Below, piece by piece: positions 22,266 to 32,964 of a DNA stretch of 64,000 bases (positions are counted from its first letter, which is position 1; every line of letters begins with the position of its first letter). The notes beneath the pieces were generated by a model. The model had not been told where the DNA came from. It searched no databases and worked only from the letters and a program-made list of their open reading frames with translations. The translations under genes were made by a program, and so were the position numbers. This DNA comes from Pezicula radicicola (lineage: Eukaryota; Ascomycota; Leotiomycetes; Helotiales; Dermateaceae). The stretch covers positions 6,040 to 70,039 of the forward strand of contig PDUO01000114.1 of NCBI GenBank assembly GCA_003008705.1, written 5' to 3'.

Positions 22266-22386
22266 CTTGTCACAGTTACTTCCATAAATGCAAAAGGGCT
22301 AGGCACCTCCATACCTTGGAAAACACTGGTTTGGCCGTAACAGCGCCGCATAGCGCAACAACAAGCAGACACTTCCAGAACAACAT
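21799..22386 (-). CDS. Dikaritin-type RiPP precursor, secreted, repeat-per-exon
   Basis: Six exons (22386-22315, 22265-22239, 22187-22131, 22079-22023, 21963-21907, 21846-21799) join in frame to 105 aa. Exon 1 is a signal peptide (MLFWKCLLVVALCGAVTA, then KPVFSK). Exon 2 supplies an Arg that completes a Lys-Arg Kex2 site across the splice junction. Exons 3, 4 and 5 are each exactly 57 nt and each encode DYVGGIDVDKRGTAGQTVE. Exon 6 gives DYVGGIDVDKR plus a HAGH tail. All introns are phase 0 (49-60 nt) with GT..AG ends. Cutting at Lys-Arg would release four 17-residue peptides, each with one Tyr. A signal peptide with Kex2-bounded repeats beside UstYa and tyrosinase genes defines the dikaritin class. 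The mature core is inferred to lie in DYVGGIDVD. The product is unknown. Confidence 0.9.
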
Positions 22387-23448
22387 TGTAAGATGTAGGG
22401 TAGAGGCAAGAATAAGTTGTTGTAGTGTGTGATGATTAGGTGAATGATGATTTCACATATCAGGTTGGCCTCGATCAAACCTGAGGTCTCGAGTTGTATT
22501 TATACTAGCTGTTGCCCTGTATGTAGGGTGCTTTATTCGTTAGTTACAACCGTTATTTCCGTTGTGCGTCTTTCGCCGTAGTTTCTATCTAATTACTTGA
22601 CTCCGAGGATAAAATGTGACAGGTACTAGGGAACCAATGATTGAATAGATAAGTTGGTTTTGGCTGCACTCTAGAAAGTTAAATAGCACGGGAGTACATT
22701 GTACATGCCTATATGATTCGGCCCCACATCTGTGCTGTTGTAGGGGACGGTATCTACAACGTTACAATCTGTATATTCTTCATCTACTATTCGGTGTAAG
22801 GCCCTGGTAGATGGAATATTCGAGACAACGCACTGACACAAAAGCTAGATTATTTGGGCCTGTACGAAGTAGAATGAGTCCAGACCCATTTACCGCCCAA
22901 ATAGGTTGTGTGCATACGATCCTAGTCAACGCCGACTTACTTCCCAATGCATCTATGTTACTTTCCGACGCATTTGTATTTGCTGCAGGCGCTCCTCTAG
23001 ACAAGTAGGCCACGTCATAGCGGTTTAGAATAAGACATTTGCGAATGAAACAAAACTACAGAAAATACGGCAATCACAAATCACGCATTTGCCGGTGTGG
23101 AATGTACAAACGATACTTGACTATAGCCAAAACGGTCAGAAATCAGCTGAAAATTGACTCTGATATCAAAATTACCTGCTTCTTGTTAATCAAACCCACA
23201 CCTAAAAACCTCAAGGATACGTTCAAAGTCAATTTACACCAAATTAGCTAGTTTTTGTATTTAGCGTTGAAGGGAATAGATCCCGATATGGCGAAGCCTG
23301 GAAAGAAGAAAAAATGGTTAGGCATGAAGCACATACTGGATGTGTAGCACGGTATTTGCAGGCTGACCGGCGAAGAATCAAGATATGGAATTCGGAGTAT
23401 TCGAGCAAATTTGTAAACGATAGCAAGTTGTTGAGTTTGTCATGTGAC
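22387..23448. promoter_or_regulatory. Upstream region of the RiPP precursor
   Basis: About 1.06 kb between the precursor start and the 3' end of tyrosinase 1, both on the minus strand. A TATAAATA box lies at about 22498-22505, roughly 110 nt upstream of the precursor ATG, preceded by a palindromic CTCGAGACCTCAGGTTTGA region. Frames at 22780-23013 and 23039-23251 show no family features. Confidence 0.55.
22498..22505 (-). promoter_or_regulatory. TATA box of the precursor gene
   Basis: On the minus strand the sequence AGTATAAATACAACTC lies about 110 nt before the precursor ATG. Spacing and sequence suit a core promoter of a strongly expressed fungal gene. Assignment is by position only. Confidence 0.5.
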
Positions 23449-24852
23449 CTAACTATACCGGTAGCACAGCAAGCCATTCTCCGTATCCAAGAGCTTGGAG
23501 ACAGTGATATCAGGTATGAAACCGCCAAACATCACATAATCATGAATACTCCCTTCTCTGGTGGAGTTATACATGTGTTTTCCATTATACTCATAGAGCC
23601 GCTCCGCCCTCTGTTCCTGCTCCATTTCCACCAAAGACGGTCCATCTGGGCGTGATGAAGGAAGAAAATAGGATCTTTATCAAGAACTGTCAGTCAGCTT
23701 CCCATTACAAAGTGGACCCAGGTGAATGAATCGACTTGCCATTAGCAGCCGTCAGTGCCCGAAAGTCACCACTGATAGCTTGATGCATCTCGTTGTGCAA
23801 GAGAAATTCAATATGTCGGACAAGCCCGGCGTAGGTGTCGTTTCTCAACATTTTCCCTATCGACTCGGGATCGAATGGCTCGGTAGGAAACGTCCCCATA
23901 GTGCCATGGTTGTTGAAGCCTCGAGAGAGGCAGTGCTCCTCGTACGTGTGGTTATAGACTAACAAACGATGAGCCATCGCCTTAATATCTACTAGCTTCT
24001 TTTGAAGGGACTTACATATGGGTCGGAGGCCTGTGAAGGGCCCGTTAGTCACACAATGTCCCATCCCAACTGCCTCAGGGCCATTCGGATCTCCATCACC
24101 CCCAAATCCAATCTCTGGGTCCCAGATAGAAGAGTTGGCGAGATTCATCCAGTCTAGAGACCAGTCCCAGTATCTAGAACCAAAGATTAGCGCTTTATTA
24201 TACAGGTTATGAGGAGAAGTATCATAAATTGGCGTACGGCACTTCTCCACTGTAGTTGCAATGTTCCCTCAGATGGTTTCGCCACGCGTGCAGCGCATAT
24301 CTATGCCACGGCAAGAAAGCTGAGGAACGGTGAGCTAGTAACCGGGCTACTGTGTTATTTTCACTACTTCGCGACGAGTAACCATTGAGCACTTACACCA
24401 AGATCCAATAGTCCCGTGCAAGTATGCGTAGTCATCGTATAACGTGCCGTTAGGTCTCCAACGTGAAGGCACTCTGGCTAAACAATTGAAGGCGCCCACA
24501 AACTCAGCTTTTTCGTCAGGAGTCAAGGAGCGCCATTCACGCCTTATGGAAGGCTTTATACAGCCGGTTTTTGGTGGGTGATTTGAATAAAAGCCAACAA
24601 GAATGGCGATTACGGCTGCACCGATACCTACCATTGCAACACATGCCACAATTGCAACATGATGTTTCCGGCCATTCGTCCTAGAGAGTGTGGTATTCGT
24701 CAGAGATTATATTTCTCGTGGCCTAGGACTGTACCGCAGGTTATCACTCACGTCGTATTGTCTCTCTGTCTTTCTGTATCTGAATCGGTGGCCAGCGGCT
24801 TATAGCCTTGCTTCAGCAACGTTTGATACTTCTCCCATAGATTTTGGGCCAT
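23449..24852 (-). CDS. UstQ-like tyrosinase 1, frameshifted near the C-terminus
   Basis: Type-3 copper oxidase of the UstQ kind, with an N-terminal membrane anchor (VGIGAAVIAILVGF). Exons: 24852-24752, 24680-24397, 24334-24238, 24173-24016, 23958 to about 23716, then from about 23650. Copper A is seen as YLHGTIGSWSHRSSAFLPWH with RYALHAW after it; copper B as LLHNEMHQAI and DPIFFLHHAQMDRLWW. The intron before DPIFF seems to use a GC donor (GCAAGT). Just after the RLWWKW segment (near 23613) the frame is off by one base. The in-frame reading ends at a TGA (23532-23534) in unrelated sequence. The family C-terminus (RLYEYNGKHMY..., ending LCYRYS) continues in another frame to 23449. This is either a real inactivating deletion, a shortened but active enzyme, or a sequencing error. 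Confidence 0.8.
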
Positions 24853-25085
24853 TGTTCCTGTCTTGTTACTGTTAATTATTGTTGTTGGATATTTTGAAAG
24901 ACCAAAAAATCATACACCCCCACTGCATCAGACTGTGAGCAAGTTGGATTCAAGCATGCGACAGGGTTTCGAGGTATCCATAGGCAATTGCTCGGGATAC
25001 TGATGCTCCCCCGTTCGCTCTCGTATCTATTAAACTTTTATTCCACAAAATCTAGGGTTAGAATCCTTCGAAATACTACGCTTCA

Positions 25086-25250
25086 GGGGGGGTATTTTAT
25101 TCCCTGTTATGTTTTTCGGACTATACAAGGGCAGTTTCGCAGATGTATATGTAGGGGAAATCACGCAATTCTAGAATAACGGTAGAGAAGATACAAGGCA
25201 TGGGTATGAAACTTGTGCCTAATAACCGCAGTATAATAAAACTTTAAGCC
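25086..25250 (+). repeat. Dispersed repeat, copy 2
   Basis: Shares TTTTATTCCCTGTTATGTTT, an ACTATACAAGGGCAG word and TTCTAGAATAACGGTAGAGA with the copy at 18651-18793, in the same order and orientation. Substitutions are common, so the copies are old. Confidence 0.65.
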
Positions 25251-25335
25251 CTTTTTAGCCTCACACTACATCTCTTAATATACACACCCTTTTAACGACC
25301 CCTTCGTTCGGCAGCAGGTACCTACGCGTACTAAG

Positions 25336-25396
25336 GATGAATAAACATTAAATTTAACGTTGTTCGTCACCTAATAATTAATGTTTATTCATCCCT
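25336..25396. repeat. Palindromic hairpin, GGATGAATAAACATTAA arms
   Basis: The arm GGATGAATAAACATTAA (from about 25337) and its exact reverse complement TTAATGTTTATTCATCC (to about 25396) are separated by about 26 nt. It could be a tiny MITE or an intergenic hairpin. Confidence 0.7.
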
Positions 25397-26021
25397 AGTA
25401 TAAATATGTACTTATAAGGGTAAGCGAACATCCTTTTGAAAAATCCCAGAAACCAAATTAAGCGAGGACCAATAATAGTGATTACAGACCCTAAATTTAC
25501 GCTAGGTATACCTTCTTGCTTATCTTAGCTTATAATAGCGTACGGGAAGCTCGGCATTCTACTTCGAAAACCGCCTACCAACCGGAAGCTACGCTCCAGC
25601 GGGGGCTAGAAAACCATCGAGCCCCTTCAGAGACCGAAACTGCCAGCCGCAAACAAGAAAGCGATCTACTAATGGAGCAATAAACCTATCGAAGGAGACG
25701 GGGACTGTTTGTTGCACGTACACGTGTGATCCACTGGTGAGAGACATGGGAATTAGTAAAATGCTGGACATGTAACTTATTAGCCTGAGCGCTGAATACA
25801 CGGAGGTCCGCGAGGCTGGTTGAACAAACCCCTCATATTACGGTGATAAATAGAGCGATAATAGCAATGGCAACAGAAAAACTTCCGACAACTTGGTGCT
25901 AGGTATCTAATGTCATCAATCTGGTCTGATCAAAAGGGAACAGCCATGATATTGTAGGCGAATAGTACAGGCTATGACCAGTTTATGTGTTCTAACTATA
26001 ACACAGCCATCTCTGAATAGC

Positions 26022-27004
26022 CTAATGAATGCCACTGCCATTGGCCCATCTATGTTCCACAGCCCAGTCGTAAAGAGCATCCCAATCTAGACACTTATGC
26101 TGATAGCCCCATCCCTTGCTGACATGTTGTGTCGGGTTAGGCATCCATTCTAAAGTTGTGTCAGGATTACACATGATTGTCTGCCTCAAATAGTCCCAAC
26201 AATGGGACATATGAAGGATATCATCATCTGTGGACGTGCCGTTTAATGCCTTGAAGAAGCTGTCTTTCGATGCCCACTGCGTCTAGTTGTTAGATATATT
26301 TGACCAGATATCTTTGCCCAGGACTGCCAGTTCCATAGATAACCACTTACAACGCAATGCATCTGGTGGAATGCAGATACCATAGCATGTTGCTCAGGCA
26401 GGTCCTGGTGCAGCGATGGCATCTCCGGCAATACTGTTTCGTTTTTGACTATGACAAATCCGCGTCCCCCTGTGGCAGGCAAGTTAATTTACAATATTCT
26501 GAAGGGTTTACTTTCTACCCTATTCACTTGGATCGAAGACTCACTAGGCATCATAGTATCCCAAGCCTTCCGATTTTCCTCGTCCGGGGGCCGTCCATAC
26601 ATCCTGTTGAAGTAGAGGGTCTTCTTCACATGTACTAGTGTAAAGACTTAGTATTTCCCCGTAGATACAAAAACTAGATCTCACTTACTTTCTGGTGGAA
26701 GCCAAGATGGATGCGGGCTATGAACTTGATGGTCATGCTGCTTAGGTAAATGCGTACAAGTGTACGGGACGGATTCTTTGCCATTGAGAACAAAAAGAAT
26801 AACAACTATGATAATCAGAATCACGTTCAAGAGTGATGATAGTACAATAGCATCCTTCAAGCGGCTTTTCCGTGTTGCCCCTTCCTCGACGCAAGACCGT
26901 ACCCCGAGAAGCTGTTCTTTCTCAGTATCTGATACAGAGGAAATTGAAGATACGATCGTCGAGCCTTCCTCGTGAGAGTCACGCCGCTCTTGAGATGTTT
27001 CCAT
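26022..27004 (-). CDS. UstYa/DUF3328 family oxidative cyclisation protein (UstYa-2)
   Basis: Second UstYa-type protein. Four exons (27004-26689, 26634-26545, 26469-26351, 26282-26022) join in frame to 261 aa. The N-terminus is charged (METSQERRDSHEEGS), followed by one membrane segment (VILIIIVVILFVLNG, about residues 58-75) and the lumenal domain. The two signatures are AFHQMHC at the end of exon 3 and HMSHCWDYLRQTIMCNPDTT in exon 4. The positions of introns 2 and 3 correspond to those in UstYa-1, which supports common descent. In ustiloxin biosynthesis two such proteins act with a tyrosinase; the same gene content is seen here. No break found. Confidence 0.92.
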
Positions 27005-28400
27005 AGTGATAAATTGTTAGCTGAGTAGAGAGGTGAAGTCGATTTTGGCAAACAAAAGGATGAATTATAACGGCGCGCCAGGGAGACGTGGGTAGTCATG
27101 TACACCAAACAAACTAGAAGGTAGGGTATCTGCCTTCCGATTCCAACTACCGAGGCCATAATAGTGGGAACCTTGTTTACCACCGAAGTGGATGGAGATC
27201 AGATAACCGTAACCCAAGAGCTTCCTAAGTAAGGGCAACGCGCTACTTGGTAATCTACGGCAATACACCATTTTTAAGAATATTTCACAGTACACACATT
27301 TTTTTTTTAAAAAAAATATCTAAAGAATTCAAATTGGTTATAATATCTTATTCACCTTGGTACGATTTTCTAGATTTTATTATTTTGTTGCGTTGTTAAG
27401 TTATAATTAGTATGATGTTTTTTTTGTATAGGTGGTGTATTGCTGTAGAAATGGCGTGTTAGTGTAGCGCACGGTTATACAGTAAAGTCGTCGTGCCTCT
27501 GAGCGTCATTTACCGAATTTCTAACCTATGCCGCATGCCCTTGAAAACTATATAGTTAAAGAATTATAAATTCGATAATAACTTTCTAATACCTTATTCT
27601 ATTATAATTTGTTTGTTAGATAAATACTTTGTATTATAGAAGGATGATATATATAAACTTTTAGCTAATTATTATTTACTATATACTATATTATAATTAA
27701 ATTATAAAGAAGAGGTAGAAATATATTTTTCGGCTAAGGTATACTCGGGGTGTATTAGTACAACTCGGTAGCCTTTTTCCCGACTAAAGTTTATACGGCA
27801 CAGGTTAGAAATTCAGCAAATGGCGCTGAGAGGCACAACGACTTTAGTATGAGGGGTCAGCATTGACACAAGCTAGAGAAATCCCACTTTTGTCTAGACT
27901 TTGCGTCTCTCTATGCTGTAGTGCAGCCCTCATCACAATACAATAGTCCGTAATTAATGCTGTCACATTGAATGCTGTCTGTCACATTGAATAAACTTCC
28001 TCGCGAAGTCTAATGCAATATTCCCAGTCATCCCTTCCTCATTGCCAGGATTCAGTCCGGGGTCCTCGACGAGTTGCGGAAGAGTCCTCTGCAGAAGCCG
28101 CTTTGAATTTTTCATAGGTCGCGATCTGAGAAGACTTTGCTAACCCTCTCCAAGTCCCCACTGCTAACTTATTCACTATCACACCGGGTCTTCCGTCCAT
28201 GCTCTTCAAGACATTGAGACTAGTGTAGCGCTCCCAGCATGCCTTGTTTGTCAGCCAATCTGCAGCTATAGGGCAAATCTATTACTCAAAGGTCCACGAC
28301 TTTAGTAAAGGCACTTTATCAGGTGTGAGAACATTCGATATCTCATTCTTGGTTCTATTTGACCACGACTATCAAGTTCAACTCAAGCTATCGTGCCATA
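27005..28400. other. Divergent intergenic region with inverted-repeat element
   Basis: Between the starts of UstYa-2 (minus) and tyrosinase 2 (plus). It holds an AT-rich stretch (27300-27760) inside an inverted-repeat element (27482-27848) and about 550 nt next to the tyrosinase start that probably act as its promoter. The frames at 27065-27295 and 28244-28456 are not supported; the latter overlaps the tyrosinase start in another frame. Confidence 0.5.
27482..27848. mobile_element. MITE-like element with arms of about 54 nt
   Basis: The left arm (27482-27537) contains GTGCCTCTGAGCGTCATTTA and GAATTTCTAACCTATGCCG. Its reverse complement, with a few transition differences, lies at 27795-27848. 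The roughly 260-nt core is AT-rich and non-coding. It sits between UstYa-2 and tyrosinase 2. Confidence 0.75.
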
Positions 28401-29734
28401 ATGCATCTATTCAAGAAGTCATGGAGGTACCAGCCTCTGCTCAACAGCGAGAATAAGGATTCAGAACACGATGTACCTAAGCCATTTCTTGCGAAGAGGT
28501 CAGTGTGTGTCCTTGATCACTGAATGTTCCAAGCAGCCCTACATCAATGCATCGAAGGGGCCTTACTAACCCGTCACAAATAGGAGATGCTCCTCGAACA
28601 CAGTGGTGATAGTCCTTTCTCTCGCGCTCTCGCTTTCACTCCTCCTCGGCGGACTCTTCGAATGGGCCACAACAGGCCCGAAATGCCTGTATCCTCTATA
28701 TCGCAAAGAGTGGCGCTCACTCAACACTTCTGAGCAGCAAGACTATGTCAAGGCCGTGCAATGCTTGGCACACCATCCCTCAAGATTCTTCGACAACACC
28801 TCTCTTTACGACGATTTGACTTGGGCCCACGGGCATATAGGCAGCTACACCCACTACGCAGCTGCTTTTCTCCCCTGGCATCGCATGTTTGTCCATGTTT
28901 ACGAACAATTTCTGCGAGACATATGCGAGTACCAGGGGGCGCACCCGTAAGCTCAATTACTTTTCCACGATTGCGCGGGAACCTAACACAGGGAAATATA
29001 GCTACTGGGACTGGACGCTCGACTGGGAAGATATATCCAAGTCGCCCATCTGGGACTCAGTCCACGGCTTTGGGGGCAACGGCGACCTCGAAAGTCCGGA
29101 GATTCTGAACGGAGGGCACTGTGTTATTGATGGGCCCTTCGCGAACGTAAAGCGAGCGTGGCGGGTGGACCCTGCCGGTGAGTCTCACGTGGTCAAGTAC
29201 GAACCGCATTGCATTTCTCGCGGTTTTCTCGATCAGGACGACAACATTACGGATTTAGAGAGGAAAAGGATCCCCAAAATCCATAACCGGATCTCGCCTG
29301 AATATGTCAATATGACCCTGGCTCAGCCCGACTACGAATCATTCTTCCAAAAGTTTGAGGACGGGGCGCATAACGCTATTCCCTTGTTCATCCGTGGTGA
29401 CTGGATCACCTTCTCATCGCCCAATGGTTAGTATATGTATTCGTGCCTACCTTGGTAGGCCAGTTAGCTGATATTTGTTCCTATTTCAATTTGCTTAGAT
29501 CCTGTCTTTTTCCTCCACCACACCCAGGTGGACAGACTATGGTGGATTTGGCAGCAGCGAGATCCAGCCCATCGCCTCACGCAATTTCATGGCGCAACAG
29601 AAAATTTCCTACATCACATGGACAGTACTGGCGCTGCCATCTCGGACGTATTACCGATGGGCGGGTTGGTGCCTGACGGGACAGTAGCGGACTACATGGA
29701 TACTACAGGAAGAGGTCTGTGTTATGAGTACTGA
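28401..29734 (+). CDS. UstQ-like tyrosinase 2
   Basis: Type-3 copper oxidase. Four exons (28401-28498, 28584-28946, 29002-29426, 29499-29734) join in frame to 373 aa, matching the UstQ type. An N-terminal anchor (VVIVLSLALSLSLLLGGLF, about residues 38-57) places the enzyme facing the secretory lumen. Copper A: WAHGHIGSYTHYAAAFLPWH followed by RMFVHVYEQF. Copper B: FEDGAHNAIP and DPVFFLHHTQVDRLWWIWQ. The YWDWTLDW motif joins across intron 2. The C-terminus ends DTTGRGLCYEY, equivalent to the out-of-frame end of tyrosinase 1. The start at 28401 was chosen because exon 1 joins to exon 2 in frame at an AG|G codon with an ACTAAC branch point. It is likely the functional phenol-oxidising partner of the UstYa proteins. 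Confidence 0.93.
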
Positions 29735-30310
29735 GAAGAGACCTGATGTGCTACTGATATTCAAGTTGGTCTCATGTATTTCCTATCGAATGTCTCCGAC
29801 TAAGGTGGCGCAAGGAGCTAACATACGGACATATTGGTTAAGGTAGTGACGCGGTGTGGAAACCAGCACATGTTACGGCGGCAAATAAACAGTTATGTCT
29901 TATTATACTATGTCGTATAACAGAAGAGTAGAAATTCCCATTGTTAAAAAACGCATAAGGTTAATACACCATCAGTATCACAATGAATTAGTACATACAT
30001 GAAGTCGGGATATCAGTCAATTAAGCTAAATCGTTTTCATTTGCATTCTCTTAAAGGATTTTCCATACACAAAGTCATAAAATGGTCCTAAAATCTATCG
30101 ACCCTTAGACTAAAATGAAATAAATTGCATTAGGCGAAGTACTGAAGATGTCCAGAAATCATTATCACGTGGGATTATTTATGTACTACGGTGACATTTT
30201 TGTGACTCGTTAAAACAGTCGTGGATTATTAACGCGGTGTTGATTTGGGACGTTGCAGCCAAAGTCCGAATGCGAGCTCTTATTGTTCCCTGTAACGACC
30301 TCCCTGTATA

Positions 30311-30573
30311 CTCTCCCCCCCTCCCCCCTAAATAAAGGTTATTCGGTGGGCAGGTAGAACCAGCTGTCAGGGGGGTCTAACAAATAGAAAATACTACTTT
30401 CGTAGCCTGACAGGAGGCAGACCACTCGAACCTTCTTACAACAGACTAGATTTTGGCCTGTGCAACAAAGGCAGGCAAGGGCTTCTCAAGGGCTTCAACC
30501 ACTTAATGTATACCCTCTATCGCTCCGACCCGCTAGCCCACCGAATAAACCTTTATTTAGTGGGGTGGGGGGA
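30311..30573 (+). mobile_element. MITE family B, copy 1
   Basis: Ends are inverted repeats: CCCCCTAAATAAAGGTTATT then CGGTGGGC on the left, and GCCCACCGAATAAACCTTTA then TTTAGTGGGG on the right. The whole segment recurs in reverse orientation at 32965-33250 with clear similarity along its length. That makes this a family of at least two copies. No coding capacity. Confidence 0.8.
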
Positions 30574-30745
30574 GTCCCGAATATCCCTGTACAGCAAAAA
30601 CACTACCATTTTATTATTATAGGTGCCCAATAAATATAACAGTGTTACCGACAATGTCAATTATTTTAGCATACCGATTACCAGGTTGGAAATATTTATT
30701 GACACCCTCTCAATATAAGCTTCCGCGCCTTCCGAACTATATACA

Positions 30746-31248
30746 GTAGGTGGACATATGGGTGGATATAAGTCTATCCGGTACCCCTCTTTTACACTAA
30801 AACTTATACCTAACACTTTAAAGGTTTATAGTAAAGAAGAGACGAGCGTCGGCCCCCGGCTAAATCTTATAGTAAAGAAGAGATAATAAATTTAATTCTT
30901 TATACTAGACTTATTTATTTAATAGTTACTTATATTTTTATATTTTCGGATTAAAATTATAGGCTACTAGGATTAATCTAAAAAGATTGGAAATAAGAGA
31001 AGCTTATAATTTAATAGTTCTATACTAAAATTTACTTAAAAATTTACTATCTTAAATTACTTTAATTTTCTATAGTAATTATTAGATATAATTAAAATCC
31101 AATTTAGAAAAGTCTACTTTAAATACTAAAACGATTTACTAGTTAGATTTTTAGATATAGTTATAGCCTAAGTTTAAGTTATATACATAGATGTAGTAGG
31201 TAAGTTTTAGTGTAAAATCGGCTACCTGACAGACTTATGTCCACCAAT
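30746..31248. mobile_element. MITE-like element with AT-rich core
   Basis: The left arm (about 30750-30812) carries GGTGGACATA, TAAGTCTATCCGG and TTTACACTAAAACTTA. The right arm (about 31195-31246) is its reverse complement with transitions (TAAGTTTTAGTGTAAAATCG ... ACTTATGTCCACC). The core (30850-31190) is very A+T-rich and non-coding. Confidence 0.65.
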
Positions 31249-31567
31249 TGTAGTACAAGTTCCGACCTTTATTCGGTAGTAGCATTTACGACGCAAACGG
31301 AACTTCCCGTCGTGACTTAAGCTATTATTCTCGGTAGTTGTAGATAGTACGATTTCGAGAAACATCTCAACTTACTTGCCATGTCCTGCTGGGGGTTACA
31401 TAGTAGCGTAGTTCCTAGCGCCACTTAATTACCTGAGACCCCATCATCAAGACCTCTACATAATCATTCTATCAGCCCTCGGCCGCGGTTTCTACTTTGT
31501 TTCGGGTAATCGTACAAATCGAGGGTTTCCATACTTTCTCAGCTCAGCTTAACGCGAGGTTTGCATC

Positions 31568-32338
31568 ATGAAAGCAATCATCAAAGCAATCATGGCTCGA
31601 CGTTCAGGAGCATACGTCGGTTTAGACACTACGGAACGCCAGACACAGTCAAGGGGCTCGTCTGAGGACGAGTCTATAACGACGGAGGTGTGCTTAGAAG
31701 CGACACATAACAGCCAAGAACCCTCTTGGGAGTTAAAGGGTCAGCACAATAAGGCATGGTGGCAGACGGCCGCCTTAGTCGTGTTCCTCCTTCTTGCTCT
31801 CGCTGCTGGCCTGATATCATCCGCGGTAACGATGGGTTCCTTTGCGCATACCAGCACTACATCTGCTAGCACTACACCTGGCCAGATCTCTTTGGGCACT
31901 TGTGGACACTCAGCACAAGAAGCACATGAGAAGGGCTGCGTCTTCGACCTTTTCATGGGCGGGTTTTCCCACCGGCAGTGCTTCCATCAGGATCTCAATG
32001 ACCGATACGTAGACAAGTACGACTTGAGGTTCTATAGTGACATTGAGGGAATCGATGAGATAAGCAGAGAGGAGGTTATGACTGGGGACTGGGTTGAGCT
32101 CTGGCTCAACGGGACGTTTCACTACGCACATTGTGCTTACATGTGGGAGAAGCACCTTAGGGCGTTGAGATCTGGGAATAGTGTATTGGCGATGGATTCA
32201 CGCACTCGAGATGCTGAACATGTCATCCATTGCACCGACTTCATTGGACGGCCGAACGCGACGTACATTACTGGACAAGCCACTTCACACATCAAACAGA
32301 GTTGGCTTATAGAATGTATAGTCGGTCCTATTATTTAG
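31568..32338 (+). CDS. Single-pass membrane protein with CG..GC and HxxHC motifs, RiPP-cluster associated
   Basis: Single exon, 256 aa from 31568; a second ATG at 31592 (MARRSGAYVGLD) may be the true start. One membrane segment (TAALVVFLLLALAAGLISSA, about residues 68-88) precedes a lumenal domain. That domain opens with CGHSAQEAHEKGCVFD, then SHRQCFHQDL, and carries HYAHCAYMWEKHLRALRSG and HVIHCTDFIG. Two HxxHC motifs after one membrane helix recall UstYa proteins, but the rest differs. I believe proteins of this CG..GC type recur in fungal secondary-metabolite clusters, though no function is known to me. It is flanked by two oppositely oriented copies of MITE family B, and may be a third oxidative partner or a membrane scaffold. 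Confidence 0.8.
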   Translation: MKAIIKAIMARRSGAYVGLDTTERQTQSRGSSEDESITTEVCLEATHNSQEPSWELKGQHNKAWWQTAALVVFLLLALAAGLISSAVTMGSFAHTSTTSASTTPGQISLGTCGHSAQEAHEKGCVFDLFMGGFSHRQCFHQDLNDRYVDKYDLRFYSDIEGIDEISREEVMTGDWVELWLNGTFHYAHCAYMWEKHLRALRSGNSVLAMDSRTRDAEHVIHCTDFIGRPNATYITGQATSHIKQSWLIECIVGPII

Positions 32339-32964
32339 ATTAGGTTGCTAGTTGCAAATGGGTTTAGTTACAAATGAGTGTCTAAGCGGTTAGGGTACAA
32401 CGTAAGGGACTAGGTACTGATAAGGATCTTAGAATTGAGGTCTCTGAATAGATTTGGAACGCCTGGAGTCCAATCGTGTAGTACAGTGATACGTAAAATC
32501 TACAGCGCTATAACCCTTCTAAATTTATAAAGGGTAATAAATCTTTTAAATAAATCTATTAACTTAGATATATTTGATTAATACTTATTAATCTATAGTA
32601 AATTAATAACTAGAAATAATTATTATGTTATTATGTTATTACAGAATATCGAAATAATTTTATATAGTAAAAAAAAGTTAATGTATTGCTAGGAAGTGTC
32701 TGTGCCTTACTAACGTAGCGCGGTGCCTTTACTTTAGTAAGGCTAGGGTGGGCTTACGGTCAGACACAGTGAGCTAAGATAAGATTCCGTCCATACTATG
32801 AACAGTATAGTAGCCAATTTTATTCAGTTCAATGTAGTGGTAAAGTCAATTTCGACAGGTTGGCTATGCTTCGACGATTGGGGTGAACCGAGGTCGTTGG
32901 TCTCTAGACCCCGGTGAGCTTCGAATGTGGGGACAAATAGTTTTGAAACAGTGAAAGCCCTACT

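Larger units (their letters stand above)
24853..26021. other. Intergenic region with dispersed repeat and hairpin
   Basis: Lies between tyrosinase 1 (start) and UstYa-2 (stop). It contains the second copy of the dispersed repeat (25086-25250) and a 17-bp-stem hairpin (25336-25396). The frame at 25589-25801 (minus) has no motif. The part next to 24852 must hold the tyrosinase promoter. Confidence 0.5.
29735..31567. other. Intergenic region with two inverted-repeat elements
   Basis: No gene seen. It contains a MITE-like element (30311-30573) and a second, longer inverted-repeat element with an AT-rich core (30746-31248), listed separately. The final 300 nt precede the HxxHC membrane-protein gene. 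Confidence 0.55.

Noticed and set aside
28244..28456. 70-aa plus-strand frame overlapping the tyrosinase 2 start
   Set aside because: It is out of frame with the tyrosinase, and the start at 28401 joins exon 2 cleanly with the right phase.
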